Source: an uncultured Lachnospiraceae bacterium
GTDB lineage: Bacteria > Bacillota > Clostridia > Lachnospirales > Lachnospiraceae
Assembly (NCBI GenBank): GCA_910577735.1
Contig: CAJTOO010000004.1
Coordinates: 107,629-171,628, forward strand
Direction of reading: 5' to 3'
DNA length: 64,000 bases
Of this stretch, positions 1 to 8,899 are shown one piece after another. How positions within the stretch are numbered: position 1 is the first letter of the stretch; each line of letters opens with the position of its first letter. The position numbers and the translations under genes are program-made. The notes beneath the pieces are model-generated. The model did not search any database, was not told the DNA's origin, and saw only the letters and a program-made list of their open reading frames with translations.

Positions 1-822
1 ATTCTCTGTGAAGAAGGCGAGAAGGAATATGATGCTGACCTCTTGAAGCAGAGCCGTACAGAACTTGTGCTGATAGAGGAGGAAGAGGAATTTACGACGG
101 GCAGACTGATAGAACTGGAAAAGAAATATAAGCCGGAACGTATCATCATTGAATATAACGGCATGTGGAACTATAAAGAGATGAAACTGCCCTGGCACTG
201 GAAGATAGAACAGCAAATTACTACCATTGATGCGTCCACTTTCCCGATGTATTTTACAAATATGAAGTCCCTGTTAGCAGAACAGATTCGTAAGTCGGAG
301 CTCATCATCTTTAATCGCTGTGACGGTGTGGGAGATTTAAGCAGCTACAAACGGAATATCAAGGCCATCAATCAGAAGGCGGAGATTGTGTTCGAGGATG
401 CCAACGGGGAAATCAATGAGATCATGGAGGAAGACCTGCCGTATGATTTAAAAGCATCTGTTATTGATTTAAATAACGAAGGTTACGGCATATGGTATCT
501 GGATTCCCTGGATCATCTGGAACGTTATGAGGGCAAGACGGTACGCTTTATAGCGATGGTCTTAAAGCCGGAACAGTTTCCCCACAACTACTTTGTGCCG
601 GGGCGCATGGCGATGACCTGTTGTGCAGAGGATATGGCCTTCTTAGGATATGCCTGTGAATATGACCAGACGGATGCACTGACAAATAAGCAGTGGGTGA
701 AAGTGACAGCACGTGTGGAGAAGGAGTACTTTGCGGACTATCAGGGAGAGGGGCCGGTGCTGCATGCTCTAAATGTGGAGCCAGCCAAAGCCCCGAAAGA
801 AGAGGTTATAAGTTTCGTGTGA
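1..822 (+). CDS. CobW-like GTPase fused to a TIGR03943-like C-terminal domain (5' truncated)
   Basis: The reading frame is already open at base 1, so the N-terminus, including any P-loop, lies outside the window; 273 codons are present. The N-terminal half resembles the later part of a CobW/G3E P-loop GTPase: it has a hydrophobic strand ending IIIEYNGMW and then LIIFNRCDG, which sits where the NKxD guanine-specificity motif would be. The C-terminal ~110 residues (from about SLDHLERYEGKTVRF) resemble the soluble domain of the TIGR03943/YcgQ family and carry an MTCCAED motif that could bind metal. The family is often linked to metal handling, so a metallochaperone role is a reasonable inference but is not shown. 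The TGA stop overlaps the ATG of the next gene (TGATG), which suggests translational coupling. The fusion call comes from pattern recognition and is only moderately sure. Confidence 0.6.
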   Translation: MLCEEGEKEYDADLLKQSRTELVLIEEEEEFTTGRLIELEKKYKPERIIIEYNGMWNYKEMKLPWHWKIEQQITTIDASTFPMYFTNMKSLLAEQIRKSELIIFNRCDGVGDLSSYKRNIKAINQKAEIVFEDANGEINEIMEEDLPYDLKASVIDLNNEGYGIWYLDSLDHLERYEGKTVRFIAMVLKPEQFPHNYFVPGRMAMTCCAEDMAFLGYACEYDQTDALTNKQWVKVTARVEKEYFADYQGEGPVLHALNVEPAKAPKEEVISFV

Positions 823-1586
823 TGGAAGCAGATAAGGATATACAGCAGATAAAGAAGCGGCTGTTGGAATTAGCGGAGCGTTCCTACAGCCACAGTGTTT
901 ATACATTTACGTCTTTTCTGGGACTCTCTGAGCAGCAGGCCTATCACGAGATCAGCGGTCAGCTATCTTATGCAGGATGCGGAATGGATGGCGGAAGCCC
1001 CTTATGTGAACGTAAAATGATCCGGTTCGGTAATGAGGAGAATCTTGGTTATACAGCCCCCTATCCTATTGTATGTCTTCGGATTGAGCCCCTTAACCTG
1101 AAATTTGCAGAGAACCTGACGCACAGGGACTTTTTGGGTGCGATTATGAATCTGGGGATTGAGAGGGATACCGTGGGCGATATTTTTGTGCAGGACAAAG
1201 AAGCCTGTTTGTTTTGCCAGGAGTCCATAGCCCCTTACTTGACAGAACATCTTGTTAAGGTGCGGCGTACCCGGGTTAAATGCCTTGTCAGTGAGATTCC
1301 GGTACAGCTTACAACGCCATCTTTGGAGAGTGTATCATTGTCAGTGGCATCTCCCCGGATTGATGGGGTGATATCCAAATTATATAATATAGCCAGAAGC
1401 CAGAGTCAGGAGCTGTTCAGGACGGGTAAAATCTTTATAAACGGCAGAATGACAGAGAATGGAAGCTATATCCTGAAAGCGGACGATTCCGTGACCGTAA
1501 GAGGATACGGCAGATTCATTTATACAGGTGCGCAGGGAGAGACGCGTAAAGGAAAGCAGAGAATCACTGTGGAAATTTACAGATAA
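822..1586 (+). CDS. YlmH-like S4-domain RNA-binding protein
   Basis: A 254-residue protein. The last ~80 residues form an S4 RNA-binding fold (starting about RIDGVISKLYNIARSQ, with LFRTGKIFINGR and DSVTVRGYGRF), and the N-terminal ~170 residues match the YlmH type. YlmH proteins bind RNA and ribosomes and in Firmicutes are implicated in division or ribosome rescue; usually the gene sits in a ylm cluster near divIVA, which is not visible here. The ATG at 822 is chosen because it overlaps the upstream stop; the frame is open further upstream to 693, but that would lie deep inside the preceding gene. Ends at TAA 1584-1586. Confidence 0.8.
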   Translation: MEADKDIQQIKKRLLELAERSYSHSVYTFTSFLGLSEQQAYHEISGQLSYAGCGMDGGSPLCERKMIRFGNEENLGYTAPYPIVCLRIEPLNLKFAENLTHRDFLGAIMNLGIERDTVGDIFVQDKEACLFCQESIAPYLTEHLVKVRRTRVKCLVSEIPVQLTTPSLESVSLSVASPRIDGVISKLYNIARSQSQELFRTGKIFINGRMTENGSYILKADDSVTVRGYGRFIYTGAQGETRKGKQRITVEIYR

Positions 1587-1650
1587 TGCCTGCGGGTTAT
1601 TAAAATACGACAGAAAATATGTTTACATAATATATAGGAGTACAGATTTT

Positions 1651-2571
1651 ATGTTTGGTTACAGTGGATTTCAGTGGTTGTTCTTTTTCTATATGTATTG
1701 TTTCTTTGGGTGGTGCTTCGAATCCACTTTCGTATCCCTAAAATCCGGAAAGTTAGTGAACAGAGGATTTATGAGAGGCCCGTTTCTGCCGCTCTATGGG
1801 AGCGGTGCGATTATGATGCTGGTAGTATCCATGCCTTTTCGGGATAATGTATTATTGACATATGTAGCGGGTGTTATTGGCGCAACGGCACTGGAATATG
1901 TGACAGGCGTGGTGATGGAAGCGCTCTTTAAAGTCAGATATTGGGATTATTCCAACAGACTTCTCAATTTTCAGGGGCATATTTGTCTGCGGTCTTCCAT
2001 AGTCTGGGGATTTTTTACAATTCTGATGACCAGAGTGATACATATGCCCATTGAGCAGATGGTATTATCCATACCGGCCCGCGTAATGGCCTGGGTGACG
2101 GTGCTTCTCACCATTTATATTGTGGCGGATTTTGCACTTTCTTTTAAGGCGGCCCTGGATCTGCAGGATATCCTGGTGAAGATTGAGAGGGCCAAGGAAG
2201 AGTTGGAACGTATGCAGCGTCGTCTGGATGTGATCATTGCGTTTAACAATGAGGAGAAAGAATTTAGAAGGCAGGAGAGGGGAGAGCGCAGGGAACTTTG
2301 GATGAACGAGATAACTGCCGGCCTGGAGCAGCGGTTCGCGGCCATCAAGGAGACTCTTTTGCGTGTGCCCACTGCTTATGGCGAGAGTGTGAAAGAAGAA
2401 ATCGCTGAATTGCGTGGAAGATTCAGTGAGTATCTGGAGCGGCAGAGAAGTGACAGCAAAATATTAGATTTTTATAAGCGGAATATGATTCGCAACAATC
2501 CTACAATGGAATCCAGAAAATATAAAAATGCGTTGGAGGAGCTGAAGAAAATAGCAAATAATAAGAGATAG
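1651..2571 (+). CDS. PF06541-type (putative ABC-transporter-related) integral membrane protein
   Basis: A 306-residue protein. The first ~170 residues hold about five membrane segments, beginning WLFFFYMYCFFGWCFES and including NRGFMRGPFLPLYG and VIGATALEYVTGVVMEALF, signatures of the family annotated as putative ABC transporter permease (PF06541, CmpB-like). The rest is a charged, probably coiled-coil cytoplasmic tail rich in Glu and Arg (about residues 180-306). The start is placed at ATG 1651 because TAGGAG lies about ten bases upstream; the open frame reaches back to 1528 without a good ribosome site. No partner ATPase is nearby, so transport is not supported by context. Function unknown. 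Confidence 0.7.
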   Translation: MFGYSGFQWLFFFYMYCFFGWCFESTFVSLKSGKLVNRGFMRGPFLPLYGSGAIMMLVVSMPFRDNVLLTYVAGVIGATALEYVTGVVMEALFKVRYWDYSNRLLNFQGHICLRSSIVWGFFTILMTRVIHMPIEQMVLSIPARVMAWVTVLLTIYIVADFALSFKAALDLQDILVKIERAKEELERMQRRLDVIIAFNNEEKEFRRQERGERRELWMNEITAGLEQRFAAIKETLLRVPTAYGESVKEEIAELRGRFSEYLERQRSDSKILDFYKRNMIRNNPTMESRKYKNALEELKKIANNKR

Positions 2572-2615
2572 AAATACGTGTGCTATTTTAACGTTTTCCC
2601 TTAATCTTTTCCAAT

Positions 2616-3446
2616 TTAGTCTTCTCCAAGCGAGATATAACGTGTTTTTTTACTTTTGGCGGCGCGGATGGAGTCTAGAATCTGGTCTTCCATCAATTCC
2701 AGATTGCGTGCTTTCCGGCGAAAGAGTGCCAGAAATTTATTATAAATCCAGAAAGAATATACCAGTACCTTATTGACCTTGCCCAATTTAGACTTGGTGG
2801 TATGGGTGTAGTGTAAGCCGCCGATCAGAGTGGACTTGCTTGCACGAATATATGCAATCAACTCGGTTTCTGTGGTAATGTCTTCCTGCAGGATTGTGTA
2901 GCCGAATCCGGCGCAATCCGGCTTGTGGGAGTCACTGCCGCCAAAACAGGGCAGACCAAAGCGCTCAGCCAGTGCCATGGCGCGCATATTGGAATCAGCG
3001 TCTTCACAGGCATTGTAGCCTTCTATAAAATCAAATTTACGGTAGATAGCTTCGGAAAACTTACCCCGGAGCGTATTTTTGATACTCAGAAATTTTTCAC
3101 CACAGGGGTGGGCAGGGCCCAGAATACCTCCATAGAGATGTACGATTTCTATGAGAAGCCACAAGGGCAGTCCTCTCAATTCTAAGATGGGAAGCTTTGC
3201 CCCGGTTGGCATGATGATGATCATGTGGCCGGCATCAATGGTATCATATTCGATTCCCTTTAAGACAACGAAATCATCGGGCTTATCAGCCAGCTTTTTA
3301 TAGTAACGATAGGCTTTGTAGGAGTTATGATCTGTAATCAGCATGCCCTGATAGCCTTTTTCCTTCAATAGTGCAATATTTTCTAATAATGCAAGCTTGC
3401 CGTCCGGTGAGCCTTCTTTTGTATGACAATGCATGTCCAGTTTCAT
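2616..3446 (-). CDS. PHP-domain metal-dependent phosphoesterase
   Basis: A 276-residue protein that opens with MKLDMHCHTKEGSPDG and carries the other PHP metal-binding blocks: LITDHNSY near residue 37, GGILGPAHP near 105 and GGSDSHKPDCAG near 170. PHP enzymes hydrolyse phosphoester bonds with a trinuclear metal centre; stand-alone members may act on histidinol phosphate, nucleotides or oligonucleotides. The C-terminal ~70 residues are basic and hydrophobic and do not match the core fold. It is transcribed away from the spoIIIA operon, and the 178 bases between them hold no hairpin or promoter that I can defend. Substrate unknown. Confidence 0.8.
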   Translation of the reverse strand: MKLDMHCHTKEGSPDGKLALLENIALLKEKGYQGMLITDHNSYKAYRYYKKLADKPDDFVVLKGIEYDTIDAGHMIIIMPTGAKLPILELRGLPLWLLIEIVHLYGGILGPAHPCGEKFLSIKNTLRGKFSEAIYRKFDFIEGYNACEDADSNMRAMALAERFGLPCFGGSDSHKPDCAGFGYTILQEDITTETELIAYIRASKSTLIGGLHYTHTTKSKLGKVNKVLVYSFWIYNKFLALFRRKARNLELMEDQILDSIRAAKSKKTRYISLGED

Positions 3447-3624
3447 ATGATCCCTCTTTTACCCTGATTTTTCTCTAAATATTTTACCCTTTTTTTATAG
3501 AAAATGCTATAGATTTTTTTGGCATTATTGGAACAGCCGGTTTTCGGACCTATGATTTACGGGCTCTGTTTTTCCTGTCATAACTTGGACAAAGGTTCAT
3601 ATATTGAGATAAGGGGGAATGAGG

Positions 3625-4572
3625 ATGCGCAGAGAAGATATTTTACGTATGTTTCCGGAAAGGATGCGCAGCAGATGGCAGAACGTGGCGGATTTGTGTG
3701 ACCAGGTGCAGGAAATCCGGCTGCGGGCAGGAAGGCCCGTAACAATCCTTTTGGGAAAGGGAGAGCGGTTTGTGGATGCCGGAGGACAGATTGTGGACAG
3801 GCAGGATTGTGGAGCCGGGATCACCGCCGGCGAACTGGATGAGATTTTACAGCATTTATGCCAGTATTCTCTCTATGCCTTTGCAGATGAAATCCGGCAG
3901 GGATTTCTTACCATGCAGGGCGGCCATCGGGTAGGATTGGCAGGACAGGTTATTCTGGAAGAAGCGGGACGCATCAGAAACATAAAATACATACGTTATT
4001 TAAATATCCGTATTGCACACCAGATAAAGGGCGCAGCGGATTCGGTTCTATATTTCCTCTATGATAAAGGACGTGTGCGCAATACCCTTTTGATATCGCC
4101 GCCCGGATGCGGCAAAACCACGATGCTGCGGGATATTATCAGGCAGCTGTCAGATGGGACTGCATATGGGCCGGGAATGAACGTGAGTGTTGTGGATGAG
4201 CGCTCTGAAATTGCGGGAAGCTATATGGGAATCCCCCAGAACGATGTTGGAACCCGCACAGATGTGCTGGATGGCTGTCCCAAGGTGGAGGGGATGATGA
4301 TGCTGATCCGGTCCATGGCGCCGCAGGTACTTGCAGTGGATGAGCTGGGGAGTGATAAAGACATAGAAGCCCTGCGGATGGCCAGTGGCTGTGGCTGTAA
4401 TCTGTTAGCGACAATTCATGGCAATTCCCTGAAGGAGATACAAAATAAAGATTACATGCGCTATGTAATAGAAGAGAGCTTGTTTGAACGATATGTGGTG
4501 CTGGCGCGTCGAAGCGGAAACTGTGTGATAGAAGGCATATATGATCAAGAAGGACAGCGATGTATAAAGTAG
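3625..4572 (+). CDS. spoIIIAA: Stage III sporulation protein AA (secretion-type ATPase)
   Basis: A 315-residue ATPase that energises the SpoIIIA-SpoIIQ-type channel between mother cell and forespore. It has a Walker A motif (PPGCGKTT, about residue 160), an aspartate-rich loop VVDERSEIAG (about 190) and Walker B VLAVDELG (about 238), the pattern of GspE/VirB11-like ATPases. The start is uncertain: ATG 3619 is only one base after the AAGGGGG ribosome site (3611-3617), while ATG 3625 sits seven bases from it and is preferred. Its 3' end overlaps spoIIIAB by 13 bases. In B. subtilis the operon is transcribed by sigma-E; I could not place a convincing sigma-E promoter upstream. Confidence 0.95.
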   Translation: MRREDILRMFPERMRSRWQNVADLCDQVQEIRLRAGRPVTILLGKGERFVDAGGQIVDRQDCGAGITAGELDEILQHLCQYSLYAFADEIRQGFLTMQGGHRVGLAGQVILEEAGRIRNIKYIRYLNIRIAHQIKGAADSVLYFLYDKGRVRNTLLISPPGCGKTTMLRDIIRQLSDGTAYGPGMNVSVVDERSEIAGSYMGIPQNDVGTRTDVLDGCPKVEGMMMLIRSMAPQVLAVDELGSDKDIEALRMASGCGCNLLATIHGNSLKEIQNKDYMRYVIEESLFERYVVLARRSGNCVIEGIYDQEGQRCIK

Positions 4573-5078
4573 TGGGAATCCTCTGTATTCTGGCAGGTTG
4601 TGCAGGATTTGGCAACTTAAAGGTAAGGCAGGAAAAAGATAGGATCAGACATTTACGCGCCTTCATTCATATCATGCGCAGAATACAGAATGAAATCAGT
4701 TATGGCAAGCATACAGTTCCTGAAATCTGCCTGATTATTGCAGACTGCGGAGAGAATGGGTATGCTTCCTATTTTAAAGAGATTCACAGGCAGATGTGCC
4801 AGGGGAATGGTACAGGCTTAAAAGAGACCTGGAAAGAACAAATGGAGGCGTGCCTTCGTGAACTGCCTCTGCAGGCGGAAGAGAAAGAGGCTATCATGAA
4901 TCTTCCTGTGTTTCTGGGATTACAGGAGGAGAACCGTCAGGCTATGGGGCTTGAACAGTCTGTAGAGTTACTGACAAGGAAGTGCAGACAGGCGGAAGAA
5001 GCCTATGATAACAGAGCCAAAATGATACACAGCGTTAGTATTCTTGCAGGGCTGCTTTTGTCAATCCTGTTGCTGTGA
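4560..5078 (+). CDS. spoIIIAB: Stage III sporulation protein AB
   Basis: A 172-residue protein with a hydrophobic segment at each end (VVGILCILAGCAGFG and SILAGLLLSILLL) and a helical, charged middle (residues ~25-150), as in SpoIIIAB, which resembles the type II secretion factor GspF. The LxVRQEKDRIRHLRAFIHIMRRIQNEI stretch contains the conserved arginine-rich helix of the family. It starts inside the end of spoIIIAA (13-base overlap), so the two are probably translationally coupled, and their products would form the ATPase-platform pair of the feeding-tube complex at the mother-cell membrane. Confidence 0.93.
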   Translation: MYKVVGILCILAGCAGFGNLKVRQEKDRIRHLRAFIHIMRRIQNEISYGKHTVPEICLIIADCGENGYASYFKEIHRQMCQGNGTGLKETWKEQMEACLRELPLQAEEKEAIMNLPVFLGLQEENRQAMGLEQSVELLTRKCRQAEEAYDNRAKMIHSVSILAGLLLSILLL

Positions 5079-5114
5079 AGGGAAAATGAGGATGAAAATG
5101 TTTAAGGAGGAGCA

Positions 5115-5309
5115 ATGGGCGTAAGTCTTATTTTCAAGATAGCGGCAGTGGGTATCTTGGTGACAATATTAAATCAGGTTTTAAAATATAGCGGCAGAGA
5201 GGAACATGCCTTTCTGATTAGCCTGGCAGGATTAATTCTTGTTTTAACTTGGATGATTCCTTATATTTATGATCTGTTTTTGATGGTACAGGAGTTATTC
5301 ACTCTGTAA
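5115..5309 (+). CDS. spoIIIAC: Stage III sporulation protein AC
   Basis: A 64-residue protein with two membrane-spanning segments (about residues 5-20 and 34-58) separated by the polar stretch NQVLKYSGREEHAF. Length and sequence are those of SpoIIIAC. It has a good AAGGAGGAG ribosome site just upstream of ATG 5115. It belongs with SpoIIIAD, a longer protein of related fold, in the membrane part of the sporulation channel. Confidence 0.93.
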   Translation: MGVSLIFKIAAVGILVTILNQVLKYSGREEHAFLISLAGLILVLTWMIPYIYDLFLMVQELFTL

Positions 5310-5329
5310 GGGTAAAGGTGTAGAGCTGT

Positions 5330-5716
5330 ATGGACATGGTGAGGATTGGATTGGCGGGTATTGTGGGCGTACTGTTTGCAGTGTCAATAAAGAGTTATAA
5401 GGCAGAGTATGGTATCTATGTTGCCGTTGCAGTGTGCCTTATTATTCTGGAATATATCATGCGCTATTTTATGCAGATACTGACGGGAATAGAGCAGATC
5501 AGGGGATATTTACATGAAAATTATCAGTTTCTGGCAGTATTGTTGAAGGCAGTAGGTGCCACCTATGCCTGTGAGTTCTGTGCCGGAATCTGTAAGGACG
5601 CCGGTTATGGCGGGGTTGCCGGACAGGTTGAAATGCTTGGGAAACTTTACATTCTCTCAGTCGGTATGCCGGTGCTTCTGGCTTTGATGGAGAATATACA
5701 GGCGATTGCCAAATAA
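5330..5716 (+). CDS. spoIIIAD: Stage III sporulation protein AD
   Basis: A 128-residue, almost wholly hydrophobic protein with three or four membrane segments and the cysteine-containing motif YACEFCAGICKDAGY in the last third, typical of SpoIIIAD. It lies 20 bases after spoIIIAC and 14 bases before spoIIIAE. It is predicted to form part of the SpoIIIA membrane channel in the engulfing mother-cell membrane. Confidence 0.93.
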   Translation: MDMVRIGLAGIVGVLFAVSIKSYKAEYGIYVAVAVCLIILEYIMRYFMQILTGIEQIRGYLHENYQFLAVLLKAVGATYACEFCAGICKDAGYGGVAGQVEMLGKLYILSVGMPVLLALMENIQAIAK

Positions 5717-5730
5717 GGAGGCAGGGGTGT

Positions 5731-6795
5731 ATGGGGGATAGCAGCTTTGTGTGGGATGAAATGGACATGAATGCGGTTTCTCTGGACTTTGAACAGTTAT
5801 TCCCGGAGTTTTCCTTTGACGGGAAGGCAGTATTCGGCCATGTCATGCAGGGAGAGTTGTGGGAAGCTTTGAAGATGCTGGGCGGTGGAATAGCGGATGC
5901 TTTTGCATATCAGAGAGGGGAGTTGAGGACATTGTTTTTCACAATCCTCATCCTGGGAATCGTGGCGGCGCTGTTCTCTAATTTTGCAGATTTATTCAAA
6001 GACCATCAGGTATCGGATCTGGCGTTTTATTTTGTTTATTTGATGCTGATTGCGGTGCTTCTGAAGTTTTTTGTGGATGCAGTTGGTATTGTGCAGGAGA
6101 TTTTGCAGAGTGTTACTGCCTTTATCCGTCTGTATATTCCTACTTATATGGTTGCGGTGGCAGGCGCAACGGGATTTGCCTCTGCATCGGTTTATTATCA
6201 TTTGCTATTGGTGGTGGTTTACCTTATAGAATGGGGATACTTGTCTATTCTTCTGCCGATGGTTTATGGTTATGTGCTTCTGACGGTGATCAATGGAATC
6301 TGGATGGAAGAGAAACTGGGACTCTTACTGGAACTGCTGGAGAAGCTGATAGGCGGCAGTATTAAAGTGACATTAGGGATTATCACAGGATTTAGTCTAC
6401 TGCAGGCAATGATATCGCCCGTTATAGATTCCCTGCAGTCCTCGGCAGTTAAGAAAGCCGTGTCCGTACTGCCGGGTATAGGAGGATTGACGGAGGGTAT
6501 GTTTGAGATGGTGATGGGATCTGCGGTGCTTGTCAAGAACAGTATAGGCATCTACATTACGCTGGTGCTTATAGTACTGTGCGGTATTCCTCTTTTGAAG
6601 CTTGCTCTTTTGGCATGTGTTATCAAATTGAGTGCCGCGCTGATCGGTATTGTCAGTGACAAACGCATGACAGGCTGTGCCAATCGGGTGGGAGATGGAA
6701 ACCTGATGTTATTGAAAATCGCTCTGGCTTCAGTGGGGATGTTTGTCATCCAGATAGCAATTATAACATATACCACAGGCAGAATTATCATGTAG
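5731..6795 (+). CDS. spoIIIAE: Stage III sporulation protein AE
   Basis: A 354-residue polytopic membrane protein. A polar N-terminal ~60 residues is followed by seven or so hydrophobic segments from ELRTLFFTILILGIVAAL onward, ending AIITYTTGRIIM. Members from Bacillus are slightly longer and carry a signal peptide; here the N-terminus shows no obvious one (MGDSSFVWDEMDMNA), although the ribosome site AAGGAGG is well placed at 5716-5722. SpoIIIAE is the largest membrane subunit of the channel that keeps the forespore metabolically competent and allows late sigma-G activity. Confidence 0.93.
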   Translation: MGDSSFVWDEMDMNAVSLDFEQLFPEFSFDGKAVFGHVMQGELWEALKMLGGGIADAFAYQRGELRTLFFTILILGIVAALFSNFADLFKDHQVSDLAFYFVYLMLIAVLLKFFVDAVGIVQEILQSVTAFIRLYIPTYMVAVAGATGFASASVYYHLLLVVVYLIEWGYLSILLPMVYGYVLLTVINGIWMEEKLGLLLELLEKLIGGSIKVTLGIITGFSLLQAMISPVIDSLQSSAVKKAVSVLPGIGGLTEGMFEMVMGSAVLVKNSIGIYITLVLIVLCGIPLLKLALLACVIKLSAALIGIVSDKRMTGCANRVGDGNLMLLKIALASVGMFVIQIAIITYTTGRIIM

Positions 6796-6842
6796 CGTGC
6801 AGATCCGCTGCCAGGAATCCAGGGGATGGGAGGTGCGTTGTA

Positions 6843-7430
6843 ATGCTTGAGAATATCAGAAGAATAGGTCTTTTTATGATAGCAGCCCAGGCAGTGATAC
6901 ATCTCTCACCGGGGCGTCAGTATGAGAAGTATATTAAATTGGTATCAAGTGTTATTATATTGTTATTGTTTATAAGACCATTTCTTTTCCAGCAGGGTAT
7001 AACGCAGGAGCCCTGGCAGAAAACAGTGGAACAGATTCTGGAGAAATATAAAAATGAGAATCTTTGGCAGGCAGATGCAGACGATTTTCATGAAAATACA
7101 GTAAAGCAGTTGGAGGAGGAAGTTAAGTCCAGATTAAATCAGGAGATTTGTGACAGTGGATACTGTGTAAGTCTGGTATCTTTGGTCTTTGAGGGGAATA
7201 TTTCCGGAACGGGAGGTGAAGGGGATGGGCCAGTGTTTCAACGGGTGGAAATTGTGATGGCTGATAAGGGGCAGCAAGCAGTGGAACAGATTCTGGTTGA
7301 GGAGATTGTGATTGGGGATGAGAAGGAGAAAGAAAGTACGAATGCTGCCTCACAGTTTCAGGAAATGTTTGCGAAAATCCTGGGCATAGAGAGGGAGAAG
7401 GTGGAGGTGACATGTGTTGGAGGATGGTAA
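6843..7430 (+). CDS. spoIIIAF: Stage III sporulation protein AF
   Basis: A 195-residue protein with two N-terminal membrane segments (about residues 5-20 and 33-50) and a soluble domain ending in QEMFAKILGIEREKVEVTC, which fits the ring-building fold known for SpoIIIAF. The motif HLSPGRQYEKYIKLVSSVI near the N-terminus is typical of the family. The 3' end overlaps spoIIIAG by 17 bases. Confidence 0.9.
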   Translation: MLENIRRIGLFMIAAQAVIHLSPGRQYEKYIKLVSSVIILLLFIRPFLFQQGITQEPWQKTVEQILEKYKNENLWQADADDFHENTVKQLEEEVKSRLNQEICDSGYCVSLVSLVFEGNISGTGGEGDGPVFQRVEIVMADKGQQAVEQILVEEIVIGDEKEKESTNAASQFQEMFAKILGIEREKVEVTCVGGW

Positions 7431-8031
7431 GAGGCTGCTTGAGAAACTGACAGGAGGCAGGAAGCTGCGTAAAGACCAATGGCTGATTGTGATTCTGATG
7501 GGTGTGCTTTTGTGTGTGATTTCCCTGCCTGTTGAAAAAAGTGAAACAAAGTCCGATATATCGGACAACACAGGTGCTAAAATAAGTGAACTGAAACAGC
7601 CTTCCACAGATGTGCAAAGTGCCGATTATGTCAGGGAGTGGGAAGAGAAACTTGAGAAGTCTCTTCTATATATAGAAGGTGCAGGGCAGGTAAAGGTACT
7701 GATTACCCTGCAGGAATCAGAGCAGAGAGTGCTTGCCAGGGACGGAACGGAGAGTATTTCAGAGACAACGGAAGAGGATGCGGCTGGCGGAAGCCGCAGG
7801 GTGACGGAGAATCGAATAGAGAAGAAGACAATCTATACGGTGGATGAGAGAGGGCAGGACGTGCCCTATGTGATCAAGACCATCACGCCTTCCGTGAAAG
7901 GTGTGGTAGTGATTGCACAGGGGGCCGACCAGCCGGAGGTACGTCAGAATATAATCGAAGCAATTCAGGTATTATTTGATATAGACATGAATAAAATAAC
8001 AATAGTTAAGATGAAAAATAAAAATCAGTGA
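7414..8031 (+). CDS. spoIIIAG: Stage III sporulation protein AG
   Basis: A 205-residue protein with one membrane segment near residues 24-40 (WLIVILMGVLLCVISLPV) and an extracytoplasmic ring-building domain (YIEGAGQVKVLITLQESE ... IVIAQGADQPEVRQNIIEAI), the layout of SpoIIIAG, which forms the large ring between the two membranes. Translation probably starts at GTG 7414, six bases after GGAGG at 7403-7407 inside the end of spoIIIAF. The 17-base overlap suggests coupling. Confidence 0.92.
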   Translation: MLEDGKRLLEKLTGGRKLRKDQWLIVILMGVLLCVISLPVEKSETKSDISDNTGAKISELKQPSTDVQSADYVREWEEKLEKSLLYIEGAGQVKVLITLQESEQRVLARDGTESISETTEEDAAGGSRRVTENRIEKKTIYTVDERGQDVPYVIKTITPSVKGVVVIAQGADQPEVRQNIIEAIQVLFDIDMNKITIVKMKNKNQ

Positions 8032-8044
8032 AGGGGAGAAGAAA

Positions 8045-8761
8045 TTGAAAAATATGATCAAGAAGAACCAGATGATGATCACAGCGCTTGCAATCATGAT
8101 CGCCGTAGCAGGTTATTTGAACTTTGCAGGCACGAAAGTAACAGATGAAGAGATCATGTCCGTAAACGGTACTGTCACAGTGGATGACAAGGGTGATCTT
8201 GCCTTGGCAGAAGAGGAATCAGACTATTCTGCATTGCTGGATCTGTCTGAGGAAGACATCGAACAGGCTGCCGGTGATATTGAGAGCCTTGACGGCGACG
8301 TGACCATGGTGGACAGCGGCAGTGTGGATGAAGAGCTGGCAGAGGCCCTGGCGGAAGAACAGATGGATGAGGTGCCGGGAGAGGCGGTGTTTACCTCAGC
8401 AGGCATGACTTCTGAATTATCCGGTGCAAAACTTCAGAAGGAGCAGACAAGGGCGCAGAATAAGGAGACCCTGCTGGAGATCATTAACAATGCCAATATC
8501 AGTGAGACACAGAAGCAGGAAGCGGTCAACAGTATGATTTCCATGACAGATGTGGCGGAGAAGGAGACTGCTGCGGAAATCCTTCTGGAGGCAAAAGGAT
8601 TCAGCGATGCGGTTGTCAGTATTGATGGAGAGAGTGTGGATGTGGTGGTCAATACTGAGGAACTGACCGAGGCGCAGCGTGCCCAGATTGAGGATATTGT
8701 AATCCGTAAGACTGGTGTCAATGCAGATGCTATTATTATCAGTACGGTCAATGCAGATTAA
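8045..8761 (+). CDS. spoIIIAH: Stage III sporulation protein AH
   Basis: A 238-residue protein with one N-terminal membrane segment (MMITALAIMIAVAGYLNFAG), a long acidic linker (about residues 35-110) and a C-terminal YscJ/FliF-like ring-building domain (from about NKETLLEIINNANISE to the end). SpoIIIAH reaches across the intermembrane space to meet the forespore protein SpoIIQ. The likely start is TTG 8045, six bases after GGGGAG; ATG 8054 is an alternative that removes three residues. The linker is richer in Asp, Glu and Ala than that of Bacillus SpoIIIAH. It is the last gene of the operon. Confidence 0.92.
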   Translation: MKNMIKKNQMMITALAIMIAVAGYLNFAGTKVTDEEIMSVNGTVTVDDKGDLALAEEESDYSALLDLSEEDIEQAAGDIESLDGDVTMVDSGSVDEELAEALAEEQMDEVPGEAVFTSAGMTSELSGAKLQKEQTRAQNKETLLEIINNANISETQKQEAVNSMISMTDVAEKETAAEILLEAKGFSDAVVSIDGESVDVVVNTEELTEAQRAQIEDIVIRKTGVNADAIIISTVNAD

Positions 8762-8813
8762 AGTGAAAAAGGAACATAGGGCAAAGAGCGCCGGGCGGTA
8801 ACAAGTAGGTGCA

Positions 8814-8842
8814 TTGTAAATGATTTTATGGTACTATATATT
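8814..8842 (+). promoter_or_regulatory. Putative sigma-A promoter of deoB
   Basis: TTGTAA (8814-8819), a 17-base spacer and TATATT (8837-8842), found in the 138-base gap between spoIIIAH and deoB. It would leave a leader of about 50 bases. Read by eye from consensus. Confidence 0.5.
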
Positions 8843-8899
8843 CGTATGGCGTTTGGCGGGGATATAGTGCGGTGAGGTCATAGAGGATGGAGGCAAAAG

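Noticed and set aside
3519..3701. 60-codon frame ahead of spoIIIAA
   Set aside because: Overlaps the true spoIIIAA start in another frame and has no ribosome site.
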